From Bacteroidales bacterium (GTDB lineage Bacteria > Bacteroidota > Bacteroidia > Bacteroidales > Muribaculaceae), in NCBI GenBank assembly GCA_014800685.1, contig JAAVFQ010000008.1, positions 62,001 to 126,000 on the forward strand: DNA of 64,000 bases. Reading direction: 5' to 3'. This document shows, one piece after another, positions 45,284-53,874 of the stretch. Made by a program: the position numbers and the translations under genes. Within the stretch, counting starts at the first letter, position 1. The number at the start of each line of letters is the position of its first letter. The notes below the pieces were generated by a model that was not told where the DNA came from, did no database searches, and saw only the letters and a program-made list of their open reading frames with translations.

Positions 45284-46408
45284 ATGAACATTACCTCCCT
45301 TTCCCGGCTCGCTCTGCTCGGTGCAGCCTGCATCGTCGCTCAGAGCGCTTCTGCCGACATTATGCTCAACTTCGCTGAAAAGCCCTCCGCCGACAGCGTT
45401 GTTGTCTCTCGCGTGCTTATTTCCGACCTCACCGCCGGCCCCAAGACACGCAATGCCCCCATGGTGACTGACACCATTTCCATTCAAGGACTCACAGCCA
45501 CAATCCCTGTCACCGATGAAGGGGACGCCCGCTATCGAATAGCTATGGCGGATGCCCCTGCAGCTACGCGAGATTATTTTATTGACTTCTACACCTCGCC
45601 CGGCGATAATATTCAGGTAGCTGTCGAAGCGGTCGACCCTATGCTGTATAAAGTGTCAGGCACCCCGCTCATGGATGGCATAGCCCAAATCAACGCTGCC
45701 CTTGAGCCTTGCGAAGAGCAGCTCATGAGGATTCAGAACGGCCAGCTCCCCCCTACGGCTTTTGCAGAAGTGGCAAAAACCTACGACCGTATCCTCATGG
45801 ACTATATCGAAGCAAATCCCACGGCACCCGCTACTGTTTATGCCATGATTTCGCTTGACGATGAGCCATTCGAGAAATACTATGCACAGATGAATCCGGC
45901 TCTCGCATCCACTCCCCTCTTCCCCTTCCTGAAGGCTGATAAGGAGCGTCGTGACGAGCAGAAGATTCTTGAAGCAAAAAAGCAAGCGCTCTCCACGGGC
46001 ACCACGCCTGCACCCGAATTCACCCTTGAAGACATCAACGGCAAGCAAGTCTCTCTCGCCGACTTCCGCGGCAAATGGCTTGTGCTTGACTTCTGGGGCT
46101 CCTGGTGTATCTGGTGCATAAAGGGATTCCCGGAACTCAAAAAAACCTACGCGCAGTATGATGGCAAACTTGAAGTGATAGGCATAGACTGCGGCGACAC
46201 TAAAGAGGCCTGGAAGGCTGCCGTAGCCAAATACAAACTCCCCTGGGTAAATCTATATAATCCCGACAAACCCGGCAATCTCACTCAAGTCTATCCCGTG
46301 CAGGGATTCCCCACCAAAATAATCATATCTCCTGAAGGCAATATAATGAATATCTTCACCGGAGAGGTGCCCGAATTCTACACCCGCCTCGCCGAACTCA
46401 TAAAATAA
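45284..46408 (+). CDS. Secreted TlpA-family thioredoxin-like protein
   Basis: A 374-residue exported protein with a signal peptide (residues 1-24, ending ASA). An N-terminal beta-rich domain of the DUF4369 type (about 25-130) and a helical linker precede a C-terminal TlpA/AhpC-TSA thioredoxin fold with redox motif WCIWC (near 275-278) in LDFWGSWCIWCIKGFPELKK and a cis-proline region QGFPTKIII. It is probably a periplasmic disulphide reductase. AACTTACTT occurs twice in the 46-base upstream gap (45248 and 45266). Confidence 0.9.
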   Translation: MNITSLSRLALLGAACIVAQSASADIMLNFAEKPSADSVVVSRVLISDLTAGPKTRNAPMVTDTISIQGLTATIPVTDEGDARYRIAMADAPAATRDYFIDFYTSPGDNIQVAVEAVDPMLYKVSGTPLMDGIAQINAALEPCEEQLMRIQNGQLPPTAFAEVAKTYDRILMDYIEANPTAPATVYAMISLDDEPFEKYYAQMNPALASTPLFPFLKADKERRDEQKILEAKKQALSTGTTPAPEFTLEDINGKQVSLADFRGKWLVLDFWGSWCIWCIKGFPELKKTYAQYDGKLEVIGIDCGDTKEAWKAAVAKYKLPWVNLYNPDKPGNLTQVYPVQGFPTKIIISPEGNIMNIFTGEVPEFYTRLAELIK

Positions 46409-46477
46409 CCTTCAGGATGCTTTCGGACTTATCCGGCGTAAATCCGGCAAAGCAATAAAGAAAACATAATAACCTAA

Positions 46478-46520
46478 GGAGGGTGTGGCTGAATGAAATA
46501 ATCTCAGCTACACCCTCCTC
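46478..46520. terminator. Hairpin between convergent genes
   Basis: GGAGGGTGT-GGCTGA pairs with TCAGC-TACACCCTCC across an 11-base loop with a small bulge. It lies between the tlpA-like gene and the convergent small membrane protein gene. Confidence 0.7.
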
Positions 46521-46553
46521 TGTTTAAGGATTCTACGGTTCTCTTGAAAACGC

Positions 46554-46751
46554 TCAGCCTCTGTGCAGATACCTGTAAATCACTACTGCTATGAGGCTTA
46601 CACATATTATGGCGGCCACCATCTCCATTACTAAAAGATTTGACCTGCGACCGGCCGGAGCAAGCATCCCGCTCCATACTCCTACAAAATAGAGCACTGT
46701 GGCCCCCGCTACAATTAAAAATAAGGTTTTTAAAAATCGCGAATCTCTCAT
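46554..46751 (-). CDS. Small membrane protein, 65 aa
   Basis: A short protein with two predicted helices (LFLIVAGATVLYFVGVWSG and VAAIICVSLIAVVIYRYL) joined by a basic loop APAGRRSNL, so both ends probably face the periplasm under the positive-inside rule. The track also lists a longer frame in another register (46504-46863). This one has the clearer protein-like profile. No family recognised. Confidence 0.55.
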   Translation of the reverse strand: MRDSRFLKTLFLIVAGATVLYFVGVWSGMLAPAGRRSNLLVMEMVAAIICVSLIAVVIYRYLHRG

Positions 46752-46890
46752 TAGAAGTAATTTTTAATCCCGACTGGCGCATCAATTTGCGATTCTGTCG
46801 GCATGGTTCACTGTTGAAGATGCACAAAAATAATAAATATTTCTTAAATATGCAAATTTTCATGACTAAATTGCATTTTTATTCATTATG

Positions 46891-47053
46891 TAAATGAGAA
46901 AAACTGATGTGCGGTTAAATTTTGGAGATAATTTAATGGCGAAACGAAGGAATTGTTAGACATATCTGTCTGAGCGACAACCGGAAATTTGCTCCATAGA
47001 ACAAGCTTTACACTACAAGAGTATTCTTCTTACGTAATAACCCTTGATTTTTG
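46891..47053 (+). repeat. Dispersed element copy upstream of the rnf promoter
   Basis: The core TTTTGGAGATAATTTAATGG, then CATATCTGTCTGAGCGACAAC and ACACTACAAGAG, matches the copy at 5872 closely, while the right end is degraded. It ends about 34 bases before the rnf -33 box. The rest of the gap 46752-47173 is the promoter and leader. Confidence 0.72.
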
Positions 47054-47086
47054 GGGGTGCTTTGTTATGGATATTTTAGCGATATT

Positions 47087-47119
47087 TTTGGACGGCAATA
47101 ATATTTTTTTGTAACTTTG
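47087..47119 (+). promoter_or_regulatory. Promoter for the rnf operon
   Basis: TTTG (47087-47090) and TAACTTTG (47112-47119) are spaced by 21 bases, about 50 bases upstream of rseC. Confidence 0.8.
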
Positions 47120-47173
47120 CAGAACGAAAAAGCCGCCTAAAGAAGGCTTGAGCAACGACTATCAAGACCACTC

Positions 47174-47611
47174 ATGACAGAGCGAGAAGACGTTATAGAC
47201 CATATCTCACACCGGGCCGTAGTGACAGCCGTAGATGCCTCAGCTGCTAAAGTCTCGGTAAGCATCATTGACGCAGGCGAATGTGACGCATGCCCCGCTG
47301 CGCGTCTCTGCTCGGCGGCTAACTCCCGTGACTCTCTGACCATCACCACACAGGATGCAGCCTCTTTCCGCCCCGGCGAAAACGTTGAGATAAGAGGCAC
47401 AGAACAGATGCACAGAAAGGCTATCTTTCTGGCAACTCTTTTTCCCTGCATTATTTTGGTAGCCGTAATGGCCGCTGTCTTCATTCTCACAGGCAGCCAG
47501 GGCATCGCAGCCGTCACCGGCCTCGCCGCAATGCTCCTCTTTTTCCTGATCCTCTTCCTCTGCCGCAATAAAATAGCTCACGAATTTCAATTTCAAATTT
47601 TTCATAAGTAG
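47174..47611 (+). CDS. rseC: RseC/MucC family SoxR-reducing system protein
   Basis: A 145-residue inner-membrane protein with a cytoplasmic cysteine motif C-x2-C-x5-C (GECDACPAARLCSA), two transmembrane helices (about 83-105 and 111-130) and a basic/aromatic tail. RseC works with Rnf-type proteins in the SoxR-reducing system of enterics. In Bacteroidetes it usually leads the rnf operon, as here. Its precise role in Rnf assembly or cluster maturation is inferred. Confidence 0.88.
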   Translation: MTEREDVIDHISHRAVVTAVDASAAKVSVSIIDAGECDACPAARLCSAANSRDSLTITTQDAASFRPGENVEIRGTEQMHRKAIFLATLFPCIILVAVMAAVFILTGSQGIAAVTGLAAMLLFFLILFLCRNKIAHEFQFQIFHK

Positions 47612-47628
47612 GAGATAGTAAAACTATC

Positions 47629-48462
47629 ATGAGCATTATAGCCATATCTATTATCATTCTGGGCATTATCGGCATCTTAGCCGCCGTGGTGCTCTTCTTC
47701 GTAGCCAAGCGTTTCCACGTATACGAAAATCCCAACATCGCTCTGGTGGAGGAGATTCTGCCCGGCGCCAACTGCGGTGCCTGCGGCTATAGCGGATGCC
47801 ACGCTTTCGCAGAGACTTGCGCCGAGGCCTCTTCTCTCGAAGGGCTCTCTTGCCCCGGTGCCGGACAGGAGGGTATGCAGCAGATTGCTTCTCTTCTTGG
47901 ACTCGTGCCCGGCGAAGTGGTCAGAAAAACGGCCATTGTAGCCTGCAACGGCACCTGCGCCCACCGCAAGACTTTCAATCACTATGACGGTGTGCGCTCT
48001 TGCGCCATCGAAGCCGCTTACTATGGCGGCGAGACGCCTTGCGTCTACGGATGCCTCGGTTGCGGCGACTGCGTAGCCGTCTGTCCGCATGATGCTATTC
48101 ACATTGACGAGCAGACGCGCATCCCCGTCGTGGATATCGAGAAATGTGTGGGCTGTGGCAAATGTGTGGCCGAATGTCCGCATGACATCATTGAGCTCGC
48201 TGAGATCTCTCCCGACAAGCCTATTGTCTGGGTAGCCTGCCGCAATCACGACAAGGGAGCCCTCGCTCTCAAGGAGTGTGACGTGGCCTGCATAGGATGT
48301 GGAAAATGCAAGAGAGTATGCCCCTCGGAGGCCGTAGACCTCTCTACTTTCCTCGCACACATAGACCCCGCAAAGTGCATCGGCTGTGGAAAATGCGTAG
48401 CCGACTGCCCAAGAAAATCCATCCTTTATCTCGGCAATCTCAAAACTCAGGAATCCCTATGA
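47629..48462 (+). CDS. rnfB: Rnf complex subunit RnfB (iron-sulphur electron entry)
   Basis: A 277-residue protein with one N-terminal membrane anchor (about 3-25). The RnfB signature cluster follows (GANCGACGYSGCHAFAETC...SCPG), and then four ferredoxin-type CxxCxxCxxxC(P) motifs, for example GCGDCVAVCP and GCGKCVAECP. It probably accepts electrons from reduced ferredoxin. The four ferredoxin motifs exceed the two typical of enteric RnfB. The stop overlaps the rnfC start. Confidence 0.95.
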   Translation: MSIIAISIIILGIIGILAAVVLFFVAKRFHVYENPNIALVEEILPGANCGACGYSGCHAFAETCAEASSLEGLSCPGAGQEGMQQIASLLGLVPGEVVRKTAIVACNGTCAHRKTFNHYDGVRSCAIEAAYYGGETPCVYGCLGCGDCVAVCPHDAIHIDEQTRIPVVDIEKCVGCGKCVAECPHDIIELAEISPDKPIVWVACRNHDKGALALKECDVACIGCGKCKRVCPSEAVDLSTFLAHIDPAKCIGCGKCVADCPRKSILYLGNLKTQESL

Positions 48463-49775
48463 AGACTTTCAGAAAGGGGGGCATACACCCCGCGGCCGAC
48501 AAGCTGACCGCCGATGCTCCTATCACAGACGTCACGCCTACGTCACTGATTCGCCTGATGCTTTCCCAGTCTATCGGGGCTCCGGCAAAGTGTATCGTTA
48601 AACCCGGCGACACTGTCGCCCCCGGACAGATGATAGCCGAAGCCGCCGGCTTCGTCAGCGCACCGGTGCATTCTCCTGTAGCAGGCACCGTAAAGCGCAT
48701 TGAGTCGGTGAGAAATCCTAAAGGTCTCTGGCAGGAGTCTGTAGTCATTGAGATTGACTCAGACGCTTCTCAGCAGCAACCATCCCACCCTCGCTCGGAG
48801 AAGGAAATGAACGACCTCTCCCCCGCCGATATTATCAAGGAGGTGGGCGAGGCAGGAATTGTCGGTCTCGGCGGCGCCACTTTCCCTACAAGGGTCAAGC
48901 TCTCTGTGCCCGACGGCAAGAAAGCCGACTTCATCCTTCTGAACGGAGCCGAGTGCGAACCTTTCCTCACCTGCGACGACGCTCTGATGAGAGAATCCCC
49001 GGAAGAGATACTTAAAGGCACACTGCTGCTGATGAAAGCCACTTCTGCTCCAAAAGCGATTGTGGGCATCGAAGAGAATAAGCCTCAAGCCATAAAAGCC
49101 ATGCGCTCTGCCGCTTCTGCTTATCCCGAGATCAGCATCGTAGTGCTTCGCAAAAAATATCCGCAGGGGAGTGAAAAGCAGCTGATCGAGGCCCTCACGG
49201 GACGCAAAGTGCCCCCCGGAGCTCTCCCCATTGACGTAGGGGCTATCGTAGACAACGTGGCCACAGCTTTCGCCGTGTGGGAAGCTATCGCCCTCAGACG
49301 TCCGCTCACTCACCGCATTGTGACCGTCACAGGCCCCTCTCTGACGAATGGGGGCAATTTCAGGGCTCCCTTCGGCATCCCCTTCAGCGACCTTATAGAA
49401 GTGGCCGGAGGACTCCCGGAAGACACCGGAAAAGTAATCTCCGGAGGCCCGATGATGGGACAAGCAGCTGCTGACCTCTCCGCACCCACTACCAAGGGAA
49501 CCGGCGGCATCCTCATCCTCCCCGAATCTATGTCGGAGCGCAAAGAGGCCGGCCCCTGCATCCGTTGCGCAAACTGCGTCTCGGCCTGTCCTATGGGTCT
49601 CGAACCATATCTCCTTATGCTGCAGGCTCAGAATTCGCTCTGGGCTGACACCAAGGAGCATAACGCCATGGCTTGTCTGGAATGCGGATGCTGCAGTTAC
49701 ATCTGCCCGGCTCACCGCCCGCTGCTTGACTATATCAAACTCGCAAAGGCACATATCAGGCGTGACAAACTTTAA
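48459..49775 (+). CDS. rnfC: Rnf complex subunit RnfC (NADH/FMN-binding)
   Basis: I start at 48459 (MKTFRKGGIHPAADKL), overlapping the rnfB stop. The track adds 54 residues inside rnfB. The 438-residue protein has an N-terminal barrel-sandwich domain, the Complex I 51-kDa-like nucleotide/FMN region (GGATFPTRVKL, LNGAECEPFLTCDDALM), an SLBB part, and two [4Fe-4S] motifs CIRCANCVSACP and CLECGCCSYICP. It is the subunit that meets NAD(H). Confidence 0.95.
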   Translation: MKTFRKGGIHPAADKLTADAPITDVTPTSLIRLMLSQSIGAPAKCIVKPGDTVAPGQMIAEAAGFVSAPVHSPVAGTVKRIESVRNPKGLWQESVVIEIDSDASQQQPSHPRSEKEMNDLSPADIIKEVGEAGIVGLGGATFPTRVKLSVPDGKKADFILLNGAECEPFLTCDDALMRESPEEILKGTLLLMKATSAPKAIVGIEENKPQAIKAMRSAASAYPEISIVVLRKKYPQGSEKQLIEALTGRKVPPGALPIDVGAIVDNVATAFAVWEAIALRRPLTHRIVTVTGPSLTNGGNFRAPFGIPFSDLIEVAGGLPEDTGKVISGGPMMGQAAADLSAPTTKGTGGILILPESMSERKEAGPCIRCANCVSACPMGLEPYLLMLQAQNSLWADTKEHNAMACLECGCCSYICPAHRPLLDYIKLAKAHIRRDKL

Positions 49776-49841
49776 TCTCTACCCTCTCTTTCGCCTTCCT
49801 GAAAAGATTCTGCACATCACTCTTTTAAGTAAATTACCGAC

Positions 49842-50813
49842 GTGGACTTAACAGTATCATTATCACCGCATATCCACACGCGCAACTCCATCGACCGCGC
49901 CATGTGGAATGTAATAATCGCCCTGATGCCCGCTCTGGCGGTGGCTATCTGGATTTTCGGGCTTCCGGCTCTTTCGGTCACAGCCGTCTGTGTGCTCTGC
50001 TGCATAGCCACTGAGTGGCTCATAGAGCGTTTTATGCTTCATCGCCCCTCTACCATCGCTAACGGCTCAGCCATCATTACCGGCCTGCTGCTCGCCTTCA
50101 ATCTCCCGGCCTGCATCCCTCTCTGGATGGCTGCCATCGGCTCTATCGTGGCCATCGGCATTGCCAAAATGTCGTTCGGAGGACTCGGACAGAACATCTG
50201 GAATCCCGCTCTCGTAGGCCGCGTATTCCTTCTTCTCTCATTCCCGGCCGCCATGACCACGTGGCCCACGGCAATCCCTTCAGGACTCGCACACTCCACA
50301 GGAGCCTCAGCTGCCGATGCCTCTTCTGGAGCCACTCTCCTGCAGTCGCTCAATGCCTCCGGCTCAGCCATAAGTCTTGACAATGTCGACTTCCTCGGAA
50401 TGGCCGTCGGGCAGATGAACGGATCGCTCGGAGAGGTAGGAGCCATTGCCATCCTGATCGGACTGGCATATATGCTCATTATGCGCGTCATCACATGGCA
50501 CATACCGGTCAGCGTGCTGGCCTCGGCTGCTCTCTTCTCCTTCATCTTCGGAGGCAACCCCCTGCTTGACCTCTTTGCCGGCGGTCTGATACTGGGCGCC
50601 GTCTTCATGGCCACCGACTATGTCACCTCCCCCATGACTCACTCCGGACAGCTAATCTATGGCGCCTTCATTGGCCTTATCACCATCATCATCCGCCGCT
50701 ACGGCGCCTATCCGGAAGGTGTCTCCTTCGCCATTCTGCTGATGAACTCTTTCACTCCGCTAATCAACCGTTATTGCCGTCCGCGCGTATTCGGAGAAAG
50801 GAGGGGCAAATGA
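49842..50813 (+). CDS. rnfD: Rnf complex subunit RnfD (FMN-carrying membrane subunit)
   Basis: A 323-residue polytopic membrane protein starting with GTG (MDLTVSLSPHIHTRNSIDRAMW, the family start). SSGATLLQS contains the SGAT-type threonine that carries covalent FMN in RnfD/NqrB. Around ten helices are predicted. Its stop overlaps rnfG (ATGA). Confidence 0.94.
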   Translation: MDLTVSLSPHIHTRNSIDRAMWNVIIALMPALAVAIWIFGLPALSVTAVCVLCCIATEWLIERFMLHRPSTIANGSAIITGLLLAFNLPACIPLWMAAIGSIVAIGIAKMSFGGLGQNIWNPALVGRVFLLLSFPAAMTTWPTAIPSGLAHSTGASAADASSGATLLQSLNASGSAISLDNVDFLGMAVGQMNGSLGEVGAIAILIGLAYMLIMRVITWHIPVSVLASAALFSFIFGGNPLLDLFAGGLILGAVFMATDYVTSPMTHSGQLIYGAFIGLITIIIRRYGAYPEGVSFAILLMNSFTPLINRYCRPRVFGERRGK

Positions 50814-51430
50814 AAAAATTAGCATCCACCTTTCCTAACATGGTGCTCTCACTCGGCCTCATCACCGCTCTGGCCGGCGCTCTCCTCGGAGTGATATATG
50901 ACATCACCAAGGAGCCGATAGAGGAGCAGGCGCGGCAAGCTCAGATTCAGGCAATCCGCGAAGTGGCTCCGGAGTTTGACAATAATCCGCAGGAGCAGGC
51001 CAAGACCTTCACCATAGATGGCAACGAGTTTGTAGTCTATCCGGCTTATAACAAGGGTAAACTCGAAGGAGCTGCCGTCAAGGGGCTGTCCATGAACGGC
51101 TTCTCAGGTGAGATCGACGTCATGGCCGGATTTAACCTCGACGGCTCCATACGGGACTATCGGGTGCTTCAGCAAGCTGAGACCCCGGGACTCGGTTCAA
51201 GAATGGAAATGTGGTTTCGCGACCCGGCCGGAGCCCGTTCCGTCATCGGCAAGAACCCTGCCGAAACTCCGCTCTACGTAGTCAAGGATACTGAACAGCA
51301 TGGTGCCATAGACGGCATTACAGCTGCCACAATCTCTTCGCGCGCGTTCCTGGAATCACTCCGGAGCGCCTACGAAGCTTACAGGCAATATGCTCTCTCG
51401 GAGAATAATGAGTTAAAAGAACACCTATGA
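50810..51430 (+). CDS. rnfG: Rnf complex subunit RnfG (periplasmic flavoprotein)
   Basis: The start at 50810 (MKKLASTFPNMVLSLGLI) overlaps the rnfD stop and is preferred over the track start. The 206-residue protein has one N-terminal membrane helix and a periplasmic FMN-binding domain with the flavinylation threonine in ITAATISSRAF and the GLGSRME segment. It passes electrons between RnfD and the membrane subunits. Overlap with rnfE is 4 bases. Confidence 0.94.
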   Translation: MKKLASTFPNMVLSLGLITALAGALLGVIYDITKEPIEEQARQAQIQAIREVAPEFDNNPQEQAKTFTIDGNEFVVYPAYNKGKLEGAAVKGLSMNGFSGEIDVMAGFNLDGSIRDYRVLQQAETPGLGSRMEMWFRDPAGARSVIGKNPAETPLYVVKDTEQHGAIDGITAATISSRAFLESLRSAYEAYRQYALSENNELKEHL

Positions 51431-52017
51431 AAAAATATTGGAAAATAATATATGAGGGCATACTCCCCTCCAATCCTGTTTTCGTGCTTCTTCTGGGCAT
51501 GTGCGCCACGCTGGGCACCACATCCTCAGCAATGAACGGACTTATGATGGGCATAGCCACGGCTGCCGTGCTCATCTGCTCCAACGTAGTGGTCTCAGCT
51601 GTGAAAAACCTCGTGCCCGACAAGGTGCGCATCCCGGCCTTCATCGTGATTATAGCTACCTTCGTGTCAATGCTCCAGCTCCTCATCAATGCCTTCATGC
51701 CTGCTCTCAATGCCTCGCTGGGCATCTTCATTCCGCTGATAGTGGTCAACTGCGTTATCCTCGGACGCGCTGAGGCTTTCGCCTCACGTCACTCCGTCTT
51801 TGAGTCACTTCTTGACGGACTCGGATGCGGACTGGGATTTACTTTCGCTCTCACGCTGCTCGGAGCCACAAGGGAAATTCTCGGCACCGGAAAGCTTTTC
51901 GGACTCACACTCTTTCCGGAAGACTACGGTATGCTCCTCTTCGTGCTCGCTCCGGGAGCCTTTATCGCTCTGGGCTATCTCATAGCTCTCGTCAACCGTC
52001 TACGCAAGGTCTCCTGA
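51427..52017 (+). CDS. rnfE: Rnf complex subunit RnfE
   Basis: A 196-residue, six-helix integral membrane subunit homologous to RnfA. Family features include YEGILPSNPVFVLLLGMCATLGTT and the cysteine-containing VNCVILGRAEAFA, which in Rnf/Nqr helps hold an intramembrane iron-sulphur cluster shared with RnfA. It lies within the tightly packed operon. Confidence 0.95.
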   Translation: MKKYWKIIYEGILPSNPVFVLLLGMCATLGTTSSAMNGLMMGIATAAVLICSNVVVSAVKNLVPDKVRIPAFIVIIATFVSMLQLLINAFMPALNASLGIFIPLIVVNCVILGRAEAFASRHSVFESLLDGLGCGLGFTFALTLLGATREILGTGKLFGLTLFPEDYGMLLFVLAPGAFIALGYLIALVNRLRKVS

Positions 52018-52056
52018 CACAACGGATGCCCCCCTAACCAGAAAATCGATTGAATC

Positions 52057-52638
52057 ATGCTTACATATATCTCAATCATCATAACGGCGATCTTCATCAA
52101 TAACATCGTCTTCGCACAGTTTCTCGGCATCTGTCCCTTCCTGGGTGTCTCCAAGAAAATCTCCTCCGCCCTCGGCATGGGAGCCGCCGTGACCTTTGTC
52201 ATTACCCTCGCCACCGTAGTGGGCTGGCTACTTCAATATTATGTGCTCGATCCCTTGCACCTTGAGTTTCTGCAGACCATAGTTTTCATTCTCGTCATCG
52301 CCTTTCTTGTGCAGATGCTTGAAATTATTATGAAGAAGATCACTCCGGCTCTCTACCAGTCGCTCGGAGTCTTCCTGCCACTCATCACCACTAACTGCGC
52401 AGTGCTCGGTGTGGCCATCCTCGTGGTGCAAAAAGGTTTTAACCTCATGGAGTCTGTCACGTATGGCATCGCTACCTCCATCGGCTTTACGCTGGCCCTC
52501 TGGATATTTGCCGGCATCCGCGAACAGCTCTCACTCAGCAGCGCTCCTAAAGCGATGCGCGGAGTGCCTCTGGCTCTTATCTGCGCGGGTATTCTCGCCA
52601 TGGCCTTCATGGGCTTTTCCGGCATAAAAATCGGATAA
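52057..52638 (+). CDS. rnfA: Rnf complex subunit RnfA
   Basis: A 193-residue, six-helix membrane protein, the partner of RnfE. The cysteine motifs are NNIVFAQFLGICPFLGVS and TTNCAVLGVAI, which supply half of the intramembrane cluster. It is the last gene of the operon. No terminator follows: its last 32 bases overlap the 3' end of the convergent spanin-like gene. Confidence 0.95.
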   Translation: MLTYISIIITAIFINNIVFAQFLGICPFLGVSKKISSALGMGAAVTFVITLATVVGWLLQYYVLDPLHLEFLQTIVFILVIAFLVQMLEIIMKKITPALYQSLGVFLPLITTNCAVLGVAILVVQKGFNLMESVTYGIATSIGFTLALWIFAGIREQLSLSSAPKAMRGVPLALICAGILAMAFMGFSGIKIG

Positions 52639-53038
52639 TAAGAATTAAGCTCCCCAAAGCCACGATACAGAGAGCGCCCTTCCCGATATTGAGGAAGAGG
52701 CGCTCTCGCCATTTCAGAGCCGGTGCATGAGCCTCTGCCGGCCTTTGTTCTATTCTAACTATGGTGTCTTGACGCAGCCTTTCCACCGTGTCTCTGAGGA
52801 TGCGGTCTCGATAACGCCATTTATACACCTCATGGCGAAGGGTGTCGCCTCTGACCTCCACATAAATGCTGTCACGCTCCCATATTGAGTCAAACTGCAC
52901 TCTCACCTCCGTGATACTGTCTCGACTCAGTAGCCAGCGGTCGCGTGTGGTATAGACTCTTTTCGAGCATCCGGCGCAGAGGAGCGTGGTGGCAACCATC
53001 ACACTCCCTATCGCTAACTTTACTCTCGGCATCTTCAT
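52607..53038 (-). CDS. Lipoprotein-like protein with C-terminal membrane helix (possible unimolecular spanin)
   Basis: A 143-residue protein starting at 53038 (MKMPRVKLAIG), inside the amidase stop (ATGA). It has a signal sequence ending LLCAGC (lipidation candidate Cys24, with an atypical -3 residue). A charged central part follows, rich in RDSI/RDT repeats that may form extended or coiled structure. A C-terminal helix (ALCIVALGSLILIIRF) and basic end RKSP complete it. Outer-membrane lipid plus inner-membrane helix in one polypeptide is the layout of u-spanins that fuse the two membranes in phage lysis. The coupling to an amidase supports this, but the role is inferred. Confidence 0.5.
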   Translation of the reverse strand: MKMPRVKLAIGSVMVATTLLCAGCSKRVYTTRDRWLLSRDSITEVRVQFDSIWERDSIYVEVRGDTLRHEVYKWRYRDRILRDTVERLRQDTIVRIEQRPAEAHAPALKWRERLFLNIGKGALCIVALGSLILIIRFLCRKSP

Positions 53039-53445
53039 ATCAGGGCATACTCTTTTGTGGCATCGAAGCAAGGACAAGCCTTCGCCGCAAAATCACGATG
53101 ACCATGAATTTCAGCACCCGGATATTTTCTCTTTAACATCGCCAGCAAGCATCTTAGAGCCTGCTTCTGGACCTCGGTTCTGGTGTCGGCAGGAGTCTTC
53201 CCGTCTTTTTCGAGTCCGCCCACATAGCAGACACCTATGCTCGCGGCATTGTGCCCGAGACAATGCGCACCGACTTCAGCCTCAGGACGCCCGGCGACCA
53301 CTTCCCCATCAAGAAGCACAAGATAGTGATAGCCGATAGAGCGGAAACCTCTGGCTCTATGCCAGCGATCCACATCGTCACGACCAAACGAAACACCGCG
53401 TTTTGTTGCGGTGCAATGTACGATAATTTCTGAGATTCTTCTCAT
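53035..53445 (-). CDS. N-acetylmuramoyl-L-alanine amidase (amidase_2, phage-lysin-like)
   Basis: A 136-residue zinc amidase domain cutting between N-acetylmuramic acid and L-alanine. Motifs: EIIVHCTAT (first zinc His), IGYHYLV, and HGHRDFAAKACPCFDA (second His and zinc Cys). There is no signal peptide, which fits a cytoplasmic endolysin needing another protein for export. The size and lone catalytic domain are typical of the lysin-like amidases found in Bacteroidales prophages and remnants. A heptanucleotide array lies 24 bases before the start. Confidence 0.9.
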   Translation of the reverse strand: MRRISEIIVHCTATKRGVSFGRDDVDRWHRARGFRSIGYHYLVLLDGEVVAGRPEAEVGAHCLGHNAASIGVCYVGGLEKDGKTPADTRTEVQKQALRCLLAMLKRKYPGAEIHGHRDFAAKACPCFDATKEYALI

Positions 53446-53469
53446 GAACTAATGATTTTAAGGATTAAT

Positions 53470-53553
53470 ATTAGGATTTAGGTATTAGGATTTAGGTATT
53501 AGGATTTAGGTATCAGGTATTAGGTATTAGGTATTAGGTATTAGGTATTAGGA
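53470..53553. repeat. 12-unit heptanucleotide tandem array
   Basis: The array has twelve 7-base units: three pairs ATTAGGA-TTTAGGT, one ATCAGGT, four ATTAGGT and a final ATTAGGA. The identical run of ATTAGGT is prone to slippage. It lies directly in front of the amidase gene, where a promoter or leader would be. Nothing else in the gap 53446-53804 looks genic; 53731-53802 holds diverged direct repeats of TAAATTGCTT and GCTTGCTT. Confidence 0.85.
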
Positions 53554-53804
53554 AGTATGAAGGAGGAGGCGCCTTTTAAAAAAAATAGACACCTCCTCTA
53601 CTCTCCTCCCACCTCTTAGAGAGATTAATGATTATAGCACAAAGAGAGATTTTGGCAAGAACGCGCCCGCTCCCCGCAAACTAATTGTGGGCCCATTTTA
53701 ACACTTTAACGGACTTTTGGACTTGACCCCTAAATTGCTTCAACTGCTTGCTTCGACTGCGGGCATTGACCGCTTGCTTAAACTAAATTGCTTAGACTGC
53801 AACT

Positions 53805-53842
53805 AACAAAAACAAGAGCCTTTCTCACGAAAAACTCTTGTT
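53805..53842 (-). terminator. Intrinsic terminator after tRNA-His
   Basis: On the minus strand ACAAGAG pairs with CTCTTGT across a 16-base loop, followed by TTTTTGTT. It starts 33 bases past the tRNA. Confidence 0.78.
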
Positions 53843-53874
53843 GTCATGTATAATCAATTAACCAATTCTTAGTG

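Noticed and set aside
48759-49754. 331-aa minus-strand ORF opposite rnfC
   Set aside because: Antisense shadow of rnfC; the rnf operon is continuous with overlapping genes.
53470-53553. Heptamer array considered as a CRISPR array
   Set aside because: Units are 7 bases with no spacers and no cas genes nearby; it is a simple tandem repeat.
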